64,000 nt of DNA from an uncultured Eubacteriales bacterium (GTDB lineage: Bacteria > Bacillota > Clostridia > Oscillospirales > Acutalibacteraceae), in assembly GCA_900314795.1 (NCBI GenBank), contig OMWP01000002.1, positions 1 through 64,000 of the forward strand. The letters are read 5' to 3'. The position numbers and the translations under genes were made by a program. The notes below the pieces were generated by a model. The model saw nothing but the letters and a program-made list of their open reading frames with translations. It searched no databases and had not been told where the DNA came from. Positions 22,984-32,229 of this stretch are shown here, piece by piece (the first letter of the stretch is position 1; each line of letters opens with the position of its first letter).

Positions 22984-23997
22984 ATGAAGATATTAGCCAT
23001 AGAAAGCAGCTGTGACGAGACCGCCGCGGCTGTGGTGGAGGACGGCAGAACCGTTCTCTCCAATATTGTCGCTTCTCAGGTGGAGGAGCACAAGCTATAC
23101 GGCGGCGTTGTCCCCGAGATCGCGTCCAGACGGCATGCGGAGGCGATCGTCGGCGTGGTGGATGAAGCGATCAAAGCAGCGGATTGCACGCTCGAGGAGA
23201 TCGACGCGATCGCCGTCACTTACGCGCCCGGATTGATCGGCGCGCTGTTAGTGGGCGTGAATTTCGCGAAGGGTCTGTCCTTGGCAACAGGCAAACCGCT
23301 GATCCCGACCCACCACCTGCGCTCCCATATCGCGGCGAATTATATTTCACATAAAGAATTAAAACCGCCGTTTTTATGCTTGGTCGTATCGGGCGGTCAC
23401 AGCCATATCGTCGAGGTGCTCAGCTACACCGATATGCGCGTGATCGGCAGAACCCGTGATGACGCGGCAGGCGAGGCATTTGATAAAGCGGCACGCGCAA
23501 TGGGGATCCCGTATCCCGGCGGCGTGGAGCTCGACAAGATCGCCGAAAACGGTGATGACGCCGCGTTCCCGATGCCGCATCCGCATGTAGACGGCGCTCC
23601 CTATGATTTTTCCTTCTCGGGACTCAAGACCGCCGTCATCAACCTGATCCATAACAAACAGCAAAAAGGGGAGGAGATCCCTGTCGCCGATGTTTGCGCC
23701 TCCTATCGCAAGGCGGTGGTCGGATGTCTGACGGACAATTTTCTCAGAGCCGCCGAGGATCTGGGTTATACGACCCTCGTGACGGCAGGCGGCGTTTCGG
23801 CGAATTCATTGCTTCGTCGGGAGCTGGAGCGCTTATGCAAAGGTAAATACACTCTCTATATGCCCGAAAAATCGCTTTGCGGCGATAACGGCGCGATGGT
23901 CGGCTCCCAGAGCTACTATGAGTATTTGGATGGCAATATCGCACAGAGCGACCTCAATGCCGTGGCGACCCTGCCGATCGATCAGAGGGCGTTTTGA
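22984..23997 (+). CDS. tsaD: tRNA N6-adenosine threonylcarbamoyltransferase TsaD
   Basis: The 337-residue enzyme transfers threonylcarbamoyl to A37 of ANN-decoding tRNAs. Signature features are ESSCDETAAA (7-16), the metal pair H111 and H115 in HHLRSHIAAN, and the nucleotide-site glycines in VVSGGHSH. Of two ATGs the one at 22984 has GAAAGG at nine bases. An AT-rich in-frame patch occurs at 23344-23360. The next gene starts within its stop codon (TGATG), so it is coupled to the lipoprotein gene. Confidence 0.95.
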   Translation: MKILAIESSCDETAAAVVEDGRTVLSNIVASQVEEHKLYGGVVPEIASRRHAEAIVGVVDEAIKAADCTLEEIDAIAVTYAPGLIGALLVGVNFAKGLSLATGKPLIPTHHLRSHIAANYISHKELKPPFLCLVVSGGHSHIVEVLSYTDMRVIGRTRDDAAGEAFDKAARAMGIPYPGGVELDKIAENGDDAAFPMPHPHVDGAPYDFSFSGLKTAVINLIHNKQQKGEEIPVADVCASYRKAVVGCLTDNFLRAAEDLGYTTLVTAGGVSANSLLRRELERLCKGKYTLYMPEKSLCGDNGAMVGSQSYYEYLDGNIAQSDLNAVATLPIDQRAF

Positions 23998-25397
23998 TGT
24001 GGGTCAAAAGGGGATTGTCGGTTGCGATCCTCTTGCTCACTTTGTTGACATTCAGCTCCTGTACCCAAACGCCGCAATCAACAAAGGATACTGCTGCGCG
24101 GTTGACGCAGTATTCCGATATGCCGCTCTCGGGTGAGGACGTCGATATCGGGTCGCATGATGACGCATACGGTTTTCATATCGTCAATCGTATCGCGTTC
24201 ACTCACCCTGAGGGGTATCAGTCAAAGCACGTCGCACATTCCTATCAGACGCTGAAAAAGGACAGTCAAAGGACGATCTATGAAAAGGTCATCGATGCTT
24301 GTTATTGCTTTTCGGACGAAAAGGTAGAGAATAAATCAACCTATCGGATGCGGCCTGTGATCCTCAGCGGTACGGACTATACCGGCAAGGAAGCGGAGGC
24401 GGCGATCATTGCGGTGCTAGACGATCATCCCGAGATCTTCTGGATGGATTATCTCTTTGACTTGAAGACCGACACCGCTTCCGGTACTACTTCACTGATC
24501 CTGCGTTCCCTGTATACCGCCGATCAGGTCGTGGGGATGATGAAAGAGCTTGATTCCGCGCTGGCATCGTTCTATCGCGAGATGCCGAAGGAGCTGTCCG
24601 AGTATGAGCGTGAGGTTTATGTTTATAAGTATATTATCGATCATTGTGTATATGATGACAATATCATCAATAACGAACAGTATGAGGTTGAGCATCCGTC
24701 GCTGTTCAATCTCTACGGCGTGATGGTGGATCATCAGGCGGTATGTGAGGGTTACGCATACGGATTCGATTATCTGTGCTCGGAGCTCGGAATCGATACC
24801 GTCTGTATTTGCGGCACTGTCGAGATCGAGGAGGAAGACGCCGGTGTGACCGACAGTCTCCATCTGTGGAATGCTGTTGTACTGGACGATGAATGGTATA
24901 TGGCGGATGTGACATGGGACGATACGGATGAGGAGGAAGAGCTCAGGGATGTCTTTACCTATCTCAATGTCACACAGAAGGTGATGGAGCAGGATCATAC
25001 GCTGGATAAAACCTATGAGCAGATCACCGATACCGAGTATGAGCGGTTAGAGTGCTATATCAACAACTTTTTGCCTCCGTCCTGTACCGCGACCGATTAT
25101 TGTTACTATCTGCATGAAGGGATCCGACTGTCTTCCCCCGATGTGGATGCGCTCAGCAAAGGCTTTGTACAGGCAGCGCAAAAGAAATCTTCGGCGCTGA
25201 TGGTCAATGTGGATTCCGACACCCTTACACCACAGACGTTGACACAGGCGCTGTTTGACGGCGATCAGCCGTATTATCAGGCGTTGGAAAAGGCGAATAC
25301 CGCTTTGGCGAATGCGCCGCTCGACGCCCAAGCCGACGCAGTGTATTATCATTATGAAGACAGAGATCTGATCGTATTTGAAATGCCGTACCGATGA
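23997..25397 (+). CDS. Transglutaminase-like lipoprotein (copy 1)
   Basis: The 466-residue protein has a lipoprotein signal (lipobox TFSSC near residue 23), so it is probably anchored outside the membrane. A central transglutaminase-like domain shows the Cys-His-Asp triad context: VCEGYAYGFDYLC, then HLWNAVVLDDEWY and ADVTWDD. Such domains act as proteases or cross-linkers, or are inactive binding folds; the substrate is unknown. The C-terminal 130 residues lack a known domain. A paralogue follows directly, so the pair arose by tandem duplication. The start lies in the tsaD stop (TGATG). Confidence 0.82.
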   Translation: MWVKRGLSVAILLLTLLTFSSCTQTPQSTKDTAARLTQYSDMPLSGEDVDIGSHDDAYGFHIVNRIAFTHPEGYQSKHVAHSYQTLKKDSQRTIYEKVIDACYCFSDEKVENKSTYRMRPVILSGTDYTGKEAEAAIIAVLDDHPEIFWMDYLFDLKTDTASGTTSLILRSLYTADQVVGMMKELDSALASFYREMPKELSEYEREVYVYKYIIDHCVYDDNIINNEQYEVEHPSLFNLYGVMVDHQAVCEGYAYGFDYLCSELGIDTVCICGTVEIEEEDAGVTDSLHLWNAVVLDDEWYMADVTWDDTDEEEELRDVFTYLNVTQKVMEQDHTLDKTYEQITDTEYERLECYINNFLPPSCTATDYCYYLHEGIRLSSPDVDALSKGFVQAAQKKSSALMVNVDSDTLTPQTLTQALFDGDQPYYQALEKANTALANAPLDAQADAVYYHYEDRDLIVFEMPYR

Positions 25398-25440
25398 TCT
25401 TTGCTGTTCGGTTACAGAATCATGATGAGGTGACGATTAT

Positions 25441-26760
25441 TTGAGATCGATGAAACGATTTTTTGCAATACTTCTTTCTGTTATATTGACGGGGTGTTTC
25501 TGTTCCTGCAGTCTTTCAAAAATACTGTCGATGGGCGCAACGCCTACCGAAACAGACGAAACCGTAGTGCCGTATCATGAGGTCAAGCCCGATCGGTTGA
25601 CCTACAGCGAAGGGTACGAGCCTGTTACCTCAAGCTACTCATATAACGCGCTCCCGAAAGAGGGAGAAAAACTGCTTTACACCAAGATACTTGAGAATTG
25701 TTATGAGATCTCGTCGGATAAAACAGAAGAGATGGAGCGCTACCCTATGCCTCTCATCGAGCTGGACGGATACTCGCTGAGTGAGGCGGATGTACGAACC
25801 GCCTCTAAGGCATTGAGTGACGATCATCCCGAGATCTTTTGGCTGACCGGTACGATCGGATATTACAGCGATGAGGACACAACGACGATCAGGATCTATT
25901 CAAACTTTTCTCCCACAGAGGTTCGCACACGCGTCAATGCGATGCGTTCCGTCGCCAATAGCTTTTATGCCACCGTTCCCGATGGATTATCCGCGTTTGA
26001 GCGCGAGTTGATGATTCATGATTTTTTGATCGATTATGTTGACTATGATAAGGATATCGACACCATCAATCTGGATAACAACAATCCCGAAACCTATACC
26101 GCATACGGTGCGCTGGTCAATAAGACGTCGGTCTGTGAAGGCTACGTCAGAGCTTTTCAAATGCTTGCCAACGGGTTGGGGCTCGATTGTGTCGGTGTGA
26201 TCGGCAGAAGTCAGGGGCAGATGCATATCTGGAACGCCGTCAAGCTGGATGAAGATTGGTACTATGTTGACCCTACATGGGACGATCAGGAAGAATCGTA
26301 CGCGCGCCATCTCTATTGCAACGTGAACGAAAGCTATTTGTTGAACGATCATAATATTTCGCCGTTGTTTTCGGAACTCAGCGAGGATGAGATCAACGGT
26401 GTGTCGGGAGAATATTCTGCCAGCGTGATGAATATCTTTGTTCCCGATTGTACCGCCGACGAATTGAATTATTACAAGCAGAAAACGCCTCATTTGAAGG
26501 ATTATGAGGCTGCCGATGTCAAAAGCGGTATGCTTGCGGCTGCCGAAAAGCAGGAGGATACTTTTGTTTTTTATGTAGAGGACGGGTTGGATTACCCGAC
26601 GGTGGTCAATGATCTGTTCATCGACTATCCGCAGCATTTTTTCTCATGTATCAAGGCGGTGAATAACTCGCTGAGTAATTACAGTATCGATGAATCCAAT
26701 ATCAGTTATTTTACGCATGAGAGAAGCCGTATCATCGCGGTAGAACTGCACTACTATTAA
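25441..26760 (+). CDS. Transglutaminase-like lipoprotein (copy 2)
   Basis: This 439-residue paralogue of the preceding protein has a lipobox (LTGC near 19), the triad segments SVCEGYVRAFQML, HIWNAVKLDEDWYY and DPTWDDQE, and a similar C-terminal region (FVPDCTADELNYY matches FLPPSCTATDYCYY in copy 1). The start is either TTG at 25441, ten bases after GAGG, or ATG at 25450; TTG is chosen on spacing. It probably shares a transcript with tsaD and copy 1 and acts outside the cell. The function is unknown. Confidence 0.82.
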   Translation: MRSMKRFFAILLSVILTGCFCSCSLSKILSMGATPTETDETVVPYHEVKPDRLTYSEGYEPVTSSYSYNALPKEGEKLLYTKILENCYEISSDKTEEMERYPMPLIELDGYSLSEADVRTASKALSDDHPEIFWLTGTIGYYSDEDTTTIRIYSNFSPTEVRTRVNAMRSVANSFYATVPDGLSAFERELMIHDFLIDYVDYDKDIDTINLDNNNPETYTAYGALVNKTSVCEGYVRAFQMLANGLGLDCVGVIGRSQGQMHIWNAVKLDEDWYYVDPTWDDQEESYARHLYCNVNESYLLNDHNISPLFSELSEDEINGVSGEYSASVMNIFVPDCTADELNYYKQKTPHLKDYEAADVKSGMLAAAEKQEDTFVFYVEDGLDYPTVVNDLFIDYPQHFFSCIKAVNNSLSNYSIDESNISYFTHERSRIIAVELHYY

Positions 26761-26762
26761 GC

Positions 26763-26906
26763 GTCATTACGAGGAGGCAATAGGATCGCCGACGTGGCGA
26801 TCCGGACTGCATCAATCGTCATTATGAGGGATCTATCCTGTGATAATCTCAATCACATCAATCGTCATTATGAGGGATCTATCCTGTGATAATCTCAACC
26901 ACATCA
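26763..26906 (+). repeat. R5-type repeat and a 46-base tandem duplication before ruvX
   Basis: The first part (26763-26809) starts CGTCATTACGAGGAGGC and is R5-like. From 26810 a 46-base unit (CATCAATCGTCATTATGAGG...) occurs twice and begins a third time at 26902, ending exactly where the ruvX ribosome site AGGAGG starts. Confidence 0.8.
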
Positions 26907-26915
26907 GGAGGGTAT

Positions 26916-27326
26916 ATGATAGCATTATCCGTAGATCTCGGCCATGCACGCACGGGGCTTGCCGTGTCGGACAAGAACGGCTTTTTAGCATCGTCGCTGT
27001 GTGTGATCACCGAGTATAACGATGAAAAATTGATACAAAAGATCGCCGAAAAGGTGAAGGAAACCAAGGCAGAGATCATTGTCGTCGGATTGCCGCGCAA
27101 CATGGACGGCACTGAGGGAGAGAGCGCTCAGCGTGCCCGAGAAATCGCAGAGAAGCTCACACAAGTCAGCGGCGTACCCCACCATATGCAGGATGAACGC
27201 GGCACGACCATCACCGCGCATAATTACTTAAGCGCCGGCAATGTGTACGGCAAAAAACGCAAGCAGAAGGTGGACGCCGTAGCGGCCTCCATCATTTTGC
27301 AGAATTACTTAGACAGTCAGAAGTAA
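26916..27326 (+). CDS. ruvX: Putative Holliday junction resolvase / pre-16S rRNA nuclease RuvX (YqgF)
   Basis: This 136-residue RNase H-fold protein has the first strand SVDLGHARTGLAVSD with the catalytic Asp near residue 6. It also has VVGLPRNMDGTEG (about 66-78), QDERGTTITAHNYL with the DER motif, and a C-terminal Asp in KVDAVAASIILQNYL. The family matures 16S rRNA ends or resolves DNA junctions. The ATG at 26916 follows AGGAGG by four bases. It is followed after 21 bases by the DUF896 gene. Confidence 0.9.
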   Translation: MIALSVDLGHARTGLAVSDKNGFLASSLCVITEYNDEKLIQKIAEKVKETKAEIIVVGLPRNMDGTEGESAQRAREIAEKLTQVSGVPHHMQDERGTTITAHNYLSAGNVYGKKRKQKVDAVAASIILQNYLDSQK

Positions 27327-27347
27327 CAGACGGAAAGGAAAAGAGAT

Positions 27348-27563
27348 ATGGAAATGCAGGAACTGATCGCACAGATCAATGCGCTCGCAAAGAAGAAAAA
27401 GGAAGAAGGGCTCACCGATGCGGAACAAAAGCGTCAAAAGGAGCTGTACGCGATCTATCTCAAGGGGTTTCGCGCACAGATGAAACAGCGGCTCGATAAT
27501 GTGGACGTCACCTATCCCGACGGCACGGTCAAGAGCCTGAAAGACGCAATGAAGAAGAAATAG
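27348..27563 (+). CDS. DUF896 (YnzC-like) small protein
   Basis: This 71-residue protein matches the DUF896 family in length and sequence: ELIAQINALAKKKKEEGLT, then EQKRQKELYAIYLKGFRAQM, a helical hairpin, and a basic C-terminus ending DAMKKK. In Bacillus the family member YnzC lies near SOS genes, but its biochemical role is unknown to me. It is probably co-transcribed with ruvX. Confidence 0.88.
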   Translation: MEMQELIAQINALAKKKKEEGLTDAEQKRQKELYAIYLKGFRAQMKQRLDNVDVTYPDGTVKSLKDAMKKK

Positions 27564-27570
27564 TTTTGAA

Positions 27571-27690
27571 TTAGGAATGAGGAATGAGGAATTAGGAATT
27601 TTGGGAAACGCTGACGCGTTTTATGAAAATGTCATTGCGAAACCCTTGACGCCCGCGTCCACGCGTGTCGGGGCTGTGGCAATCTCAACC
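27571..27690 (+). repeat. Heptad arm and solo R5 element
   Basis: GAATTAGGAATGAGGAATGA heptads (27573-27600) are followed by hairpin AAACGC-tga-GCGTTT. An R5 element TGTCATTGCGA...GGCAATCTC (27630-27690) follows, with an internal GACGC...GCGTC stem. Confidence 0.7.
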
Positions 27691-27707
27691 GAAAGACAAC
27701 AGTAAAG

Positions 27708-27747
27708 AAAAAGCGCTCACGACTCTTTATAAGCAGTCATGAGCGCT
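27708..27747 (-). terminator. Terminator of the O-antigen-ligase-like gene
   Basis: Stem AGCGCTCATGACT / AGTCGTGAGCGCT followed by TTTTTC on the minus strand. Confidence 0.8.
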
Positions 27748-27760
27748 GTTATATTGTTGA

Positions 27761-29380
27761 TTATGTTTCGTCGGTGATTGGATATGCTGTGTTTCGATTC
27801 GTTGCTTCCGCGAGGGAGAGGAAAATGAACAGGAACGGGGTGACGATCGGATTGTACAAATTAACAACAGATTGTGCGAGGTAGCAGATCACCGGACAGA
27901 TAAAAATCAGAGAAGTTGGATTTGTCTTGGCGGTTTTGATCGCACGGACGATCACCGAACCCATGACGCCGAGATATGCCGAAAGTCCCAGAACACCCTG
28001 AGTAAGCAGATAGTTGATGAACTCGTTGTGGGCACAGTCGGTGGAGCTGTCGCCAAAGCGGGACGAAAGCTCGCTGAAATGCGGTTGTATGACATAATAA
28101 GCGGTGTCGGGACCCGTACCGAAAAGGATCTGCAGCGGTTTGAATTTGGCGAATTCTTCAAAGCTGACGCGCCACATAAAGCCGCGGTGTGTGCCCCAGT
28201 AGTCGTCAAATCGGAGCAGCTTTTTGAAGTTACCGATGTCTGTCTCGCGGTCGATAAAGCTGAAATAGATGAACGCTGCCAACGCTGTTATTATTCCGAT
28301 AAGGAATAATACAGTGAACGTGATCGTCACTGCCTTGGCGGGGTAATGCGCCTCGATCTTCTTCTCAAAGATCGTCATCAAGAGGGTCAGCAGACAGCAT
28401 ACCGCGATCGGTAAAAACATCAGCTTGTCATAGATCAAAAAGTGCTGCAGGAACTCAAAGCCCTTGTTATGATCACCGATGAGCTGAGCAAAGAGCCACA
28501 GTACCTTACCGGACAGAAACAGGATCGTCAGCGCCAGCAGATAGCGCTTAAGATAGGTGAAGCTGCGTGCGCAGAAGATCGCCATCACGGGCAGGATAAC
28601 GATCAAACCAAGGATATCGGAGGTGGAGTCCGCACAGAGCAGTCCGGTATATGCGAACAGGATCGATACCCCTGCGACGATGCGGAGAACCTTATTCTCA
28701 GAGATCACAAAGAACATGACTGCGGCGGGCAGGAAGATACACATGAATGCCGCGATGATGTTTTTGTTGCCCAGCGTGGAGCCGAAGTCGGCGATAGTTG
28801 CCTCGTCATAACCGTCGAGCATATGAAGCGGATCGATATAGAAGAAGTTGAGCACCGTCAAAAGGGCGATGATCGAGGACGTCACCAAAAAGATGATAAA
28901 GACATAGTCCTTCTTGACATAGTTTCGTGTGATGATGAAATACATCATCGTGTATAGGAATAGCAACAATAAACCGTTATTGCGGCTGTGGATCACGCCT
29001 GACACAAAGGGATTCGGCCCGAGCAGTGCCTCTCCGGGATGTTCCGTCATCAAGGTGGAGAGGATCGCAAATCCGAGGAAACACAGCATGCAAATATCGG
29101 TCACCGACAGAGGTGTGAGAAGCGCCGCCTTATGATCGGCGCGAATCTCATCCATATAACTGAAATACATGCATAGTCCGGTAGAGATAATAAAGATGCC
29201 GGTCGCGATCAGATAAAAGTAGTATTTGTCCAGCCGCGCATGCGCATATTGCTCCGTCAAAAAGAGCGGAAAGAAGCTGAACATAAGCGCCAGATAGTAG
29301 TTGACAAGCGAATGCTTGACGGCGTATTTCGGCAGGGCTTTCTGAGCGGAAGCCTGTGTGGTGTTTTGCGTTTGTTTCAT
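27761..29380 (-). CDS. O-antigen ligase (WaaL/Wzy) family membrane protein
   Basis: The 539-residue protein has about 12 membrane helices and, between late helices, a long outward loop (about 385-450) containing the conserved region FGTGPDTAYYVIQPHFSE and AHNEFINYLLTQGVLG. That H-N-E segment is the hallmark of the O-antigen ligase/polymerase superfamily. It probably joins or polymerises lipid-linked surface sugars. A clear ribosome site (AAAGGA) precedes the ATG. It is monocistronic, between terminators, with no glycan gene cluster in the window. Confidence 0.83.
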   Translation of the reverse strand: MKQTQNTTQASAQKALPKYAVKHSLVNYYLALMFSFFPLFLTEQYAHARLDKYYFYLIATGIFIISTGLCMYFSYMDEIRADHKAALLTPLSVTDICMLCFLGFAILSTLMTEHPGEALLGPNPFVSGVIHSRNNGLLLLFLYTMMYFIITRNYVKKDYVFIIFLVTSSIIALLTVLNFFYIDPLHMLDGYDEATIADFGSTLGNKNIIAAFMCIFLPAAVMFFVISENKVLRIVAGVSILFAYTGLLCADSTSDILGLIVILPVMAIFCARSFTYLKRYLLALTILFLSGKVLWLFAQLIGDHNKGFEFLQHFLIYDKLMFLPIAVCCLLTLLMTIFEKKIEAHYPAKAVTITFTVLFLIGIITALAAFIYFSFIDRETDIGNFKKLLRFDDYWGTHRGFMWRVSFEEFAKFKPLQILFGTGPDTAYYVIQPHFSELSSRFGDSSTDCAHNEFINYLLTQGVLGLSAYLGVMGSVIVRAIKTAKTNPTSLIFICPVICYLAQSVVNLYNPIVTPFLFIFLSLAEATNRNTAYPITDET

Positions 29381-29438
29381 ATGTGAAATCCTTTGCGGCG
29401 AACCCGCTCAATAGATGCGGATCGCATAATAATATAAA

Positions 29439-29483
29439 TGACATTCCTACCCTTAATCGTAACGCAAAAGGGTAGGAATGTCA
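29439..29483 (-). terminator. Strong hairpin between the metal ATPase and the ligase gene
   Basis: TGACATTCCTACCCTT and its perfect 16-base reverse complement enclose a 13-base loop. On the minus strand TTTATATTATT follows, so it is most likely the terminator of the metal ATPase operon. Confidence 0.7.
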
Positions 29484-29487
29484 ATAA

Positions 29488-31626
29488 TCATTTGTTTTTG
29501 CTTCTGATCAGGCGTACTGCGTTCAAAATACAGAGCAGGCACACGCCGGTGTCGGAGAATACCGCCAGCCACAGCGGCGCGATGTTCATGATCGCCAGGA
29601 TGATGATCAGCGCCTTGACGATCAGCGAAAAGGTGATGTTTGCCTTAACGGTGGACAGCGTCCTGCGCGCGATCCGTACAGCGCGGGGGAGAGAACTGAG
29701 GCTCTCGGAGCTGAGCACCATATCGGCGGATTCGATCGCCGCGTCGGAGCCCAGACCCATCGCAATGCCGCAGGTGGCGCGGCTGAGGACGGGTGCGTCG
29801 TTGATGCCGTCGCCGACAAAGGCGCAGGAGCCGCATTCATCGATCAGCTTCTCGACAGTCTTGACCTTATCCTCGGGCAGAAGCTCGCCGTGCACTTCGT
29901 CAAGCGCTAAACCCTGCGCGACATTTCGGCAGGATTCCTGCTTGTCGCCCGAGAGCATGACGGTCTTTTGGATACTGAGCGCTTTGAGCTCCTTGAGCGC
30001 GTCGGGCGCTTCACTGCGGATATGTTCGCTGAGCGTGATGACACCGATCTCGCTGTCATTGAGCTGTACCGAGATACCGGGCTTTCCCTCACGCTTGCAG
30101 ACGGTGATCGTATCACTGCCGCGCTGAGCGGTCACGCCGTGGGAGCTGATCTCTCGATGCTCTTTTAATTCTTCAACAGAAATATTATGCTCTTTGCAAT
30201 AGGAGCGCAAGGCGTTTGCCACAGGGTGAGCAGAATGGGCTTCTGCCGCCGCAGCCAATGCCGCGATCTCGGTAGCAGTATAAGAGCCAACGGGTGATAT
30301 TTCTTTTATAGAAATTTGATTATCGGTGATCGTGCCGGTTTTATCAAAGGCAAATGCTTTGGTGTTGGCGATCGCCTCCACAAATCTGCCGCCCTTGATC
30401 AGCACACCCGCCTTGCTTGCCGCGCCGATACCGGCGTAATAGGAGAGAGGGACGGAGATCACGATCGAGCAAGGGCAGGACGCGACAAGACAGACGAGCG
30501 CTTTGTGGATCCACTCTGCCCAGTTGCCGGTGAACAGCGAGGGGATGATCGCGATAACAAGCGCCAGCCCGATCATCACGGGGGTATAGACTGCCGCGAA
30601 ACGGCTGATCAGCTTCTCATGGTTGCCTTTATTCTTGGAGCTTTCCTCGACCAGCTTGACGATGCGCGTCGCCGCGCTGTCGGCATATGCTTTGGTGGTT
30701 TTCAGATATACGGTGTTGTCATTGTTCATCATGCCGCTGAGCAGCTCGGTGCCGACGGTCGCATCGACGGGCTCCGATTCGCCTGTCAGGGAAGAGGCGT
30801 CAACGGTGGTACTGCCCTTTGTGATGATACCGTCTAAAGGCACACGCGTGTGCGGCGGGATCTCAAGGATCGTGCCGATTGCGACGTCCTCGGCGCGGGC
30901 TTCACGGCTCCTGCCGTTCTCGACGATATAGGCGACGTCGGGGCGGATATCCGCCAGCTTGCGGATATCACGTCGGGATTTTTCGACCGCCTTATCCTCG
31001 AGCAGCTCGCCGATGCCGAACAGCACCATGACTGCCGCACCTTCGACAAATTCGCCCAGCACCATCGCCGCGATGACCGCAACGGTCATGAGGGTGGTTT
31101 CGTCGATACGGCGCTTGAAGCCGGATTTGATGCCTTCGATAACAACGTCATATCCCGCGAGTACGGCGGATGTGATGCTGAGAATGTTGCAAATCAGCTC
31201 GTGCTTGCCGAGGATATGCAGGATAAATGCCGCGATGAACAGCACCGCCGCGATGCTCAGCAGGATGACCTTGACCTTGCCGTCCTCGTGACCATGCTCA
31301 TGGTTGTGCTCATGTCCGTGATGATCGTGGTTGTGATGATCGTGGTCGTGATCGCAGCATCCGTCGTGACAATCATGGTGGTGGTGCTCGTGTTCATCGT
31401 GCGCATGATGGATGTGTTCGTCCTTCGGCACGACGGTCACACCGTCTTCGATCGAATCGACAATCTGCTGTACCTCGTCACGGATATCGGCTTCATCGGT
31501 GTGGATCTCCAGCTCCAGTGTGGTAAAGGAGAATCGCACATCGCCGTATCGTTTTTCGAGCTTTGCTTCGATTTTTGCCGCACAGTTCGCGCAGTGCAAC
31601 CCTTCCAATATAAATTCGTGTTTCAT
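29488..31626 (-). CDS. Heavy-metal P-type ATPase (Zn/Cd/Pb exporter type)
   Basis: This 712-residue P1B-type pump exports divalent metal from the cytoplasm. It has an N-terminal HMA domain with GLHCANC (9-15) and a His-rich linker with dozens of His and Asp residues (about 70-118). The transmembrane metal site CPC lies in ASCPCSIVISV, the phosphorylation site is DKTGTIT, the SAHPVA motif holds the P1B HP pair, and the hinge is GDGINDAP. The CPC and His-rich linker favour Zn/Cd over Cu. The ArsR gene upstream in the same direction supports metal induction. Two AT-rich in-frame hairpins occur at 30167-30183 and 30299-30315. Confidence 0.94.
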   Translation of the reverse strand: MKHEFILEGLHCANCAAKIEAKLEKRYGDVRFSFTTLELEIHTDEADIRDEVQQIVDSIEDGVTVVPKDEHIHHAHDEHEHHHHDCHDGCCDHDHDHHNHDHHGHEHNHEHGHEDGKVKVILLSIAAVLFIAAFILHILGKHELICNILSITSAVLAGYDVVIEGIKSGFKRRIDETTLMTVAVIAAMVLGEFVEGAAVMVLFGIGELLEDKAVEKSRRDIRKLADIRPDVAYIVENGRSREARAEDVAIGTILEIPPHTRVPLDGIITKGSTTVDASSLTGESEPVDATVGTELLSGMMNNDNTVYLKTTKAYADSAATRIVKLVEESSKNKGNHEKLISRFAAVYTPVMIGLALVIAIIPSLFTGNWAEWIHKALVCLVASCPCSIVISVPLSYYAGIGAASKAGVLIKGGRFVEAIANTKAFAFDKTGTITDNQISIKEISPVGSYTATEIAALAAAAEAHSAHPVANALRSYCKEHNISVEELKEHREISSHGVTAQRGSDTITVCKREGKPGISVQLNDSEIGVITLSEHIRSEAPDALKELKALSIQKTVMLSGDKQESCRNVAQGLALDEVHGELLPEDKVKTVEKLIDECGSCAFVGDGINDAPVLSRATCGIAMGLGSDAAIESADMVLSSESLSSLPRAVRIARRTLSTVKANITFSLIVKALIIILAIMNIAPLWLAVFSDTGVCLLCILNAVRLIRSKNK

Positions 31627-31650
31627 ATCATCACGCTTTCTGTATCATTA

Positions 31651-31868
31651 GGCTCCCTTTGGTAAAGGCCCCCCGTTGGGGGAATGTCCGAAGGACAAGG
31701 GGGGAGCCGCTTCCGGCGAGGAGGCTGTCTACGATGTAGACTGAGGGATTGTATGATTGTACGAGCATGAGCGAGTGACGATAATATAATGTTGGTTGCC
31801 AATGGCAACATTTATGCAATCCCTCCGCCTCGCTCAGGCTCGGCACCTCCCTTTACCAAAGGGAGGTG
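31651..31868 (+). repeat. R3 repeat unit with inserted 54-mer, between arsR and the ATPase
   Basis: Left palindrome GGCTCCCTTTGGTAAAG is interrupted by one copy of the 54-mer (31669-31720), then resumes. It is followed by box TGAGGGATTG, a core, the inverted box CAATCCCTC, a variable hairpin and the right palindrome CTCCCTTTACCAAAGGGAG. It ends three bases before the arsR stop codon. Confidence 0.85.
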
Positions 31869-31871
31869 GAA

Positions 31872-32204
31872 TCATTCCAATATGTGTTCGAGACCCATCT
31901 CAAAAATCTTTTGAATGTGCTCATCCTCGAGGGAGTAGTAGCTCTGCTTGCCCTCGCGGCGCACCTTGACCAAGTTCTCCTGCCTGAGGACGCGGAGCTG
32001 ATGGGATACGGTGCTCTGTTCCATGCCGACGATGTCCGCGATACAGCATACGCTCAGTTCTTTTTCAAACAATGCGCACATGATGCGGATGCGGGTGGAA
32101 TCGCTGAACACCTTGAAGAAGTCCGCTAACTCAAACAGCGTGTCTGCGCCCGGCATATTCTTTTTGATCTCTTTGACGATATCCTGATGATCTTCGTGTG
32201 CCAT
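31872..32204 (-). CDS. ArsR/SmtB-family metal-sensing repressor
   Basis: This 110-residue winged-helix repressor has the ArsR core: FKVFSDSTRIRIMCALFEKELSVCCIADIVGMEQSTVSHQLRVL (about 32-75). The metal loop here reads ELSVCC rather than the ELCVCD of CadC, so the alpha-3 metal site may be changed. C-terminal His residues (DEHIQK, LEHILE) could form the alpha-5 zinc site of SmtB-type sensors. The ATG at 32204 has GGAGG five bases ahead. It probably represses itself and the downstream metal ATPase through the palindrome at 32341-32366. Confidence 0.9.
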   Translation of the reverse strand: MAHEDHQDIVKEIKKNMPGADTLFELADFFKVFSDSTRIRIMCALFEKELSVCCIADIVGMEQSTVSHQLRVLRQENLVKVRREGKQSYYSLEDEHIQKIFEMGLEHILE

Positions 32205-32229
32205 AAGTGCCTCCGTATTGAAAATGGTG

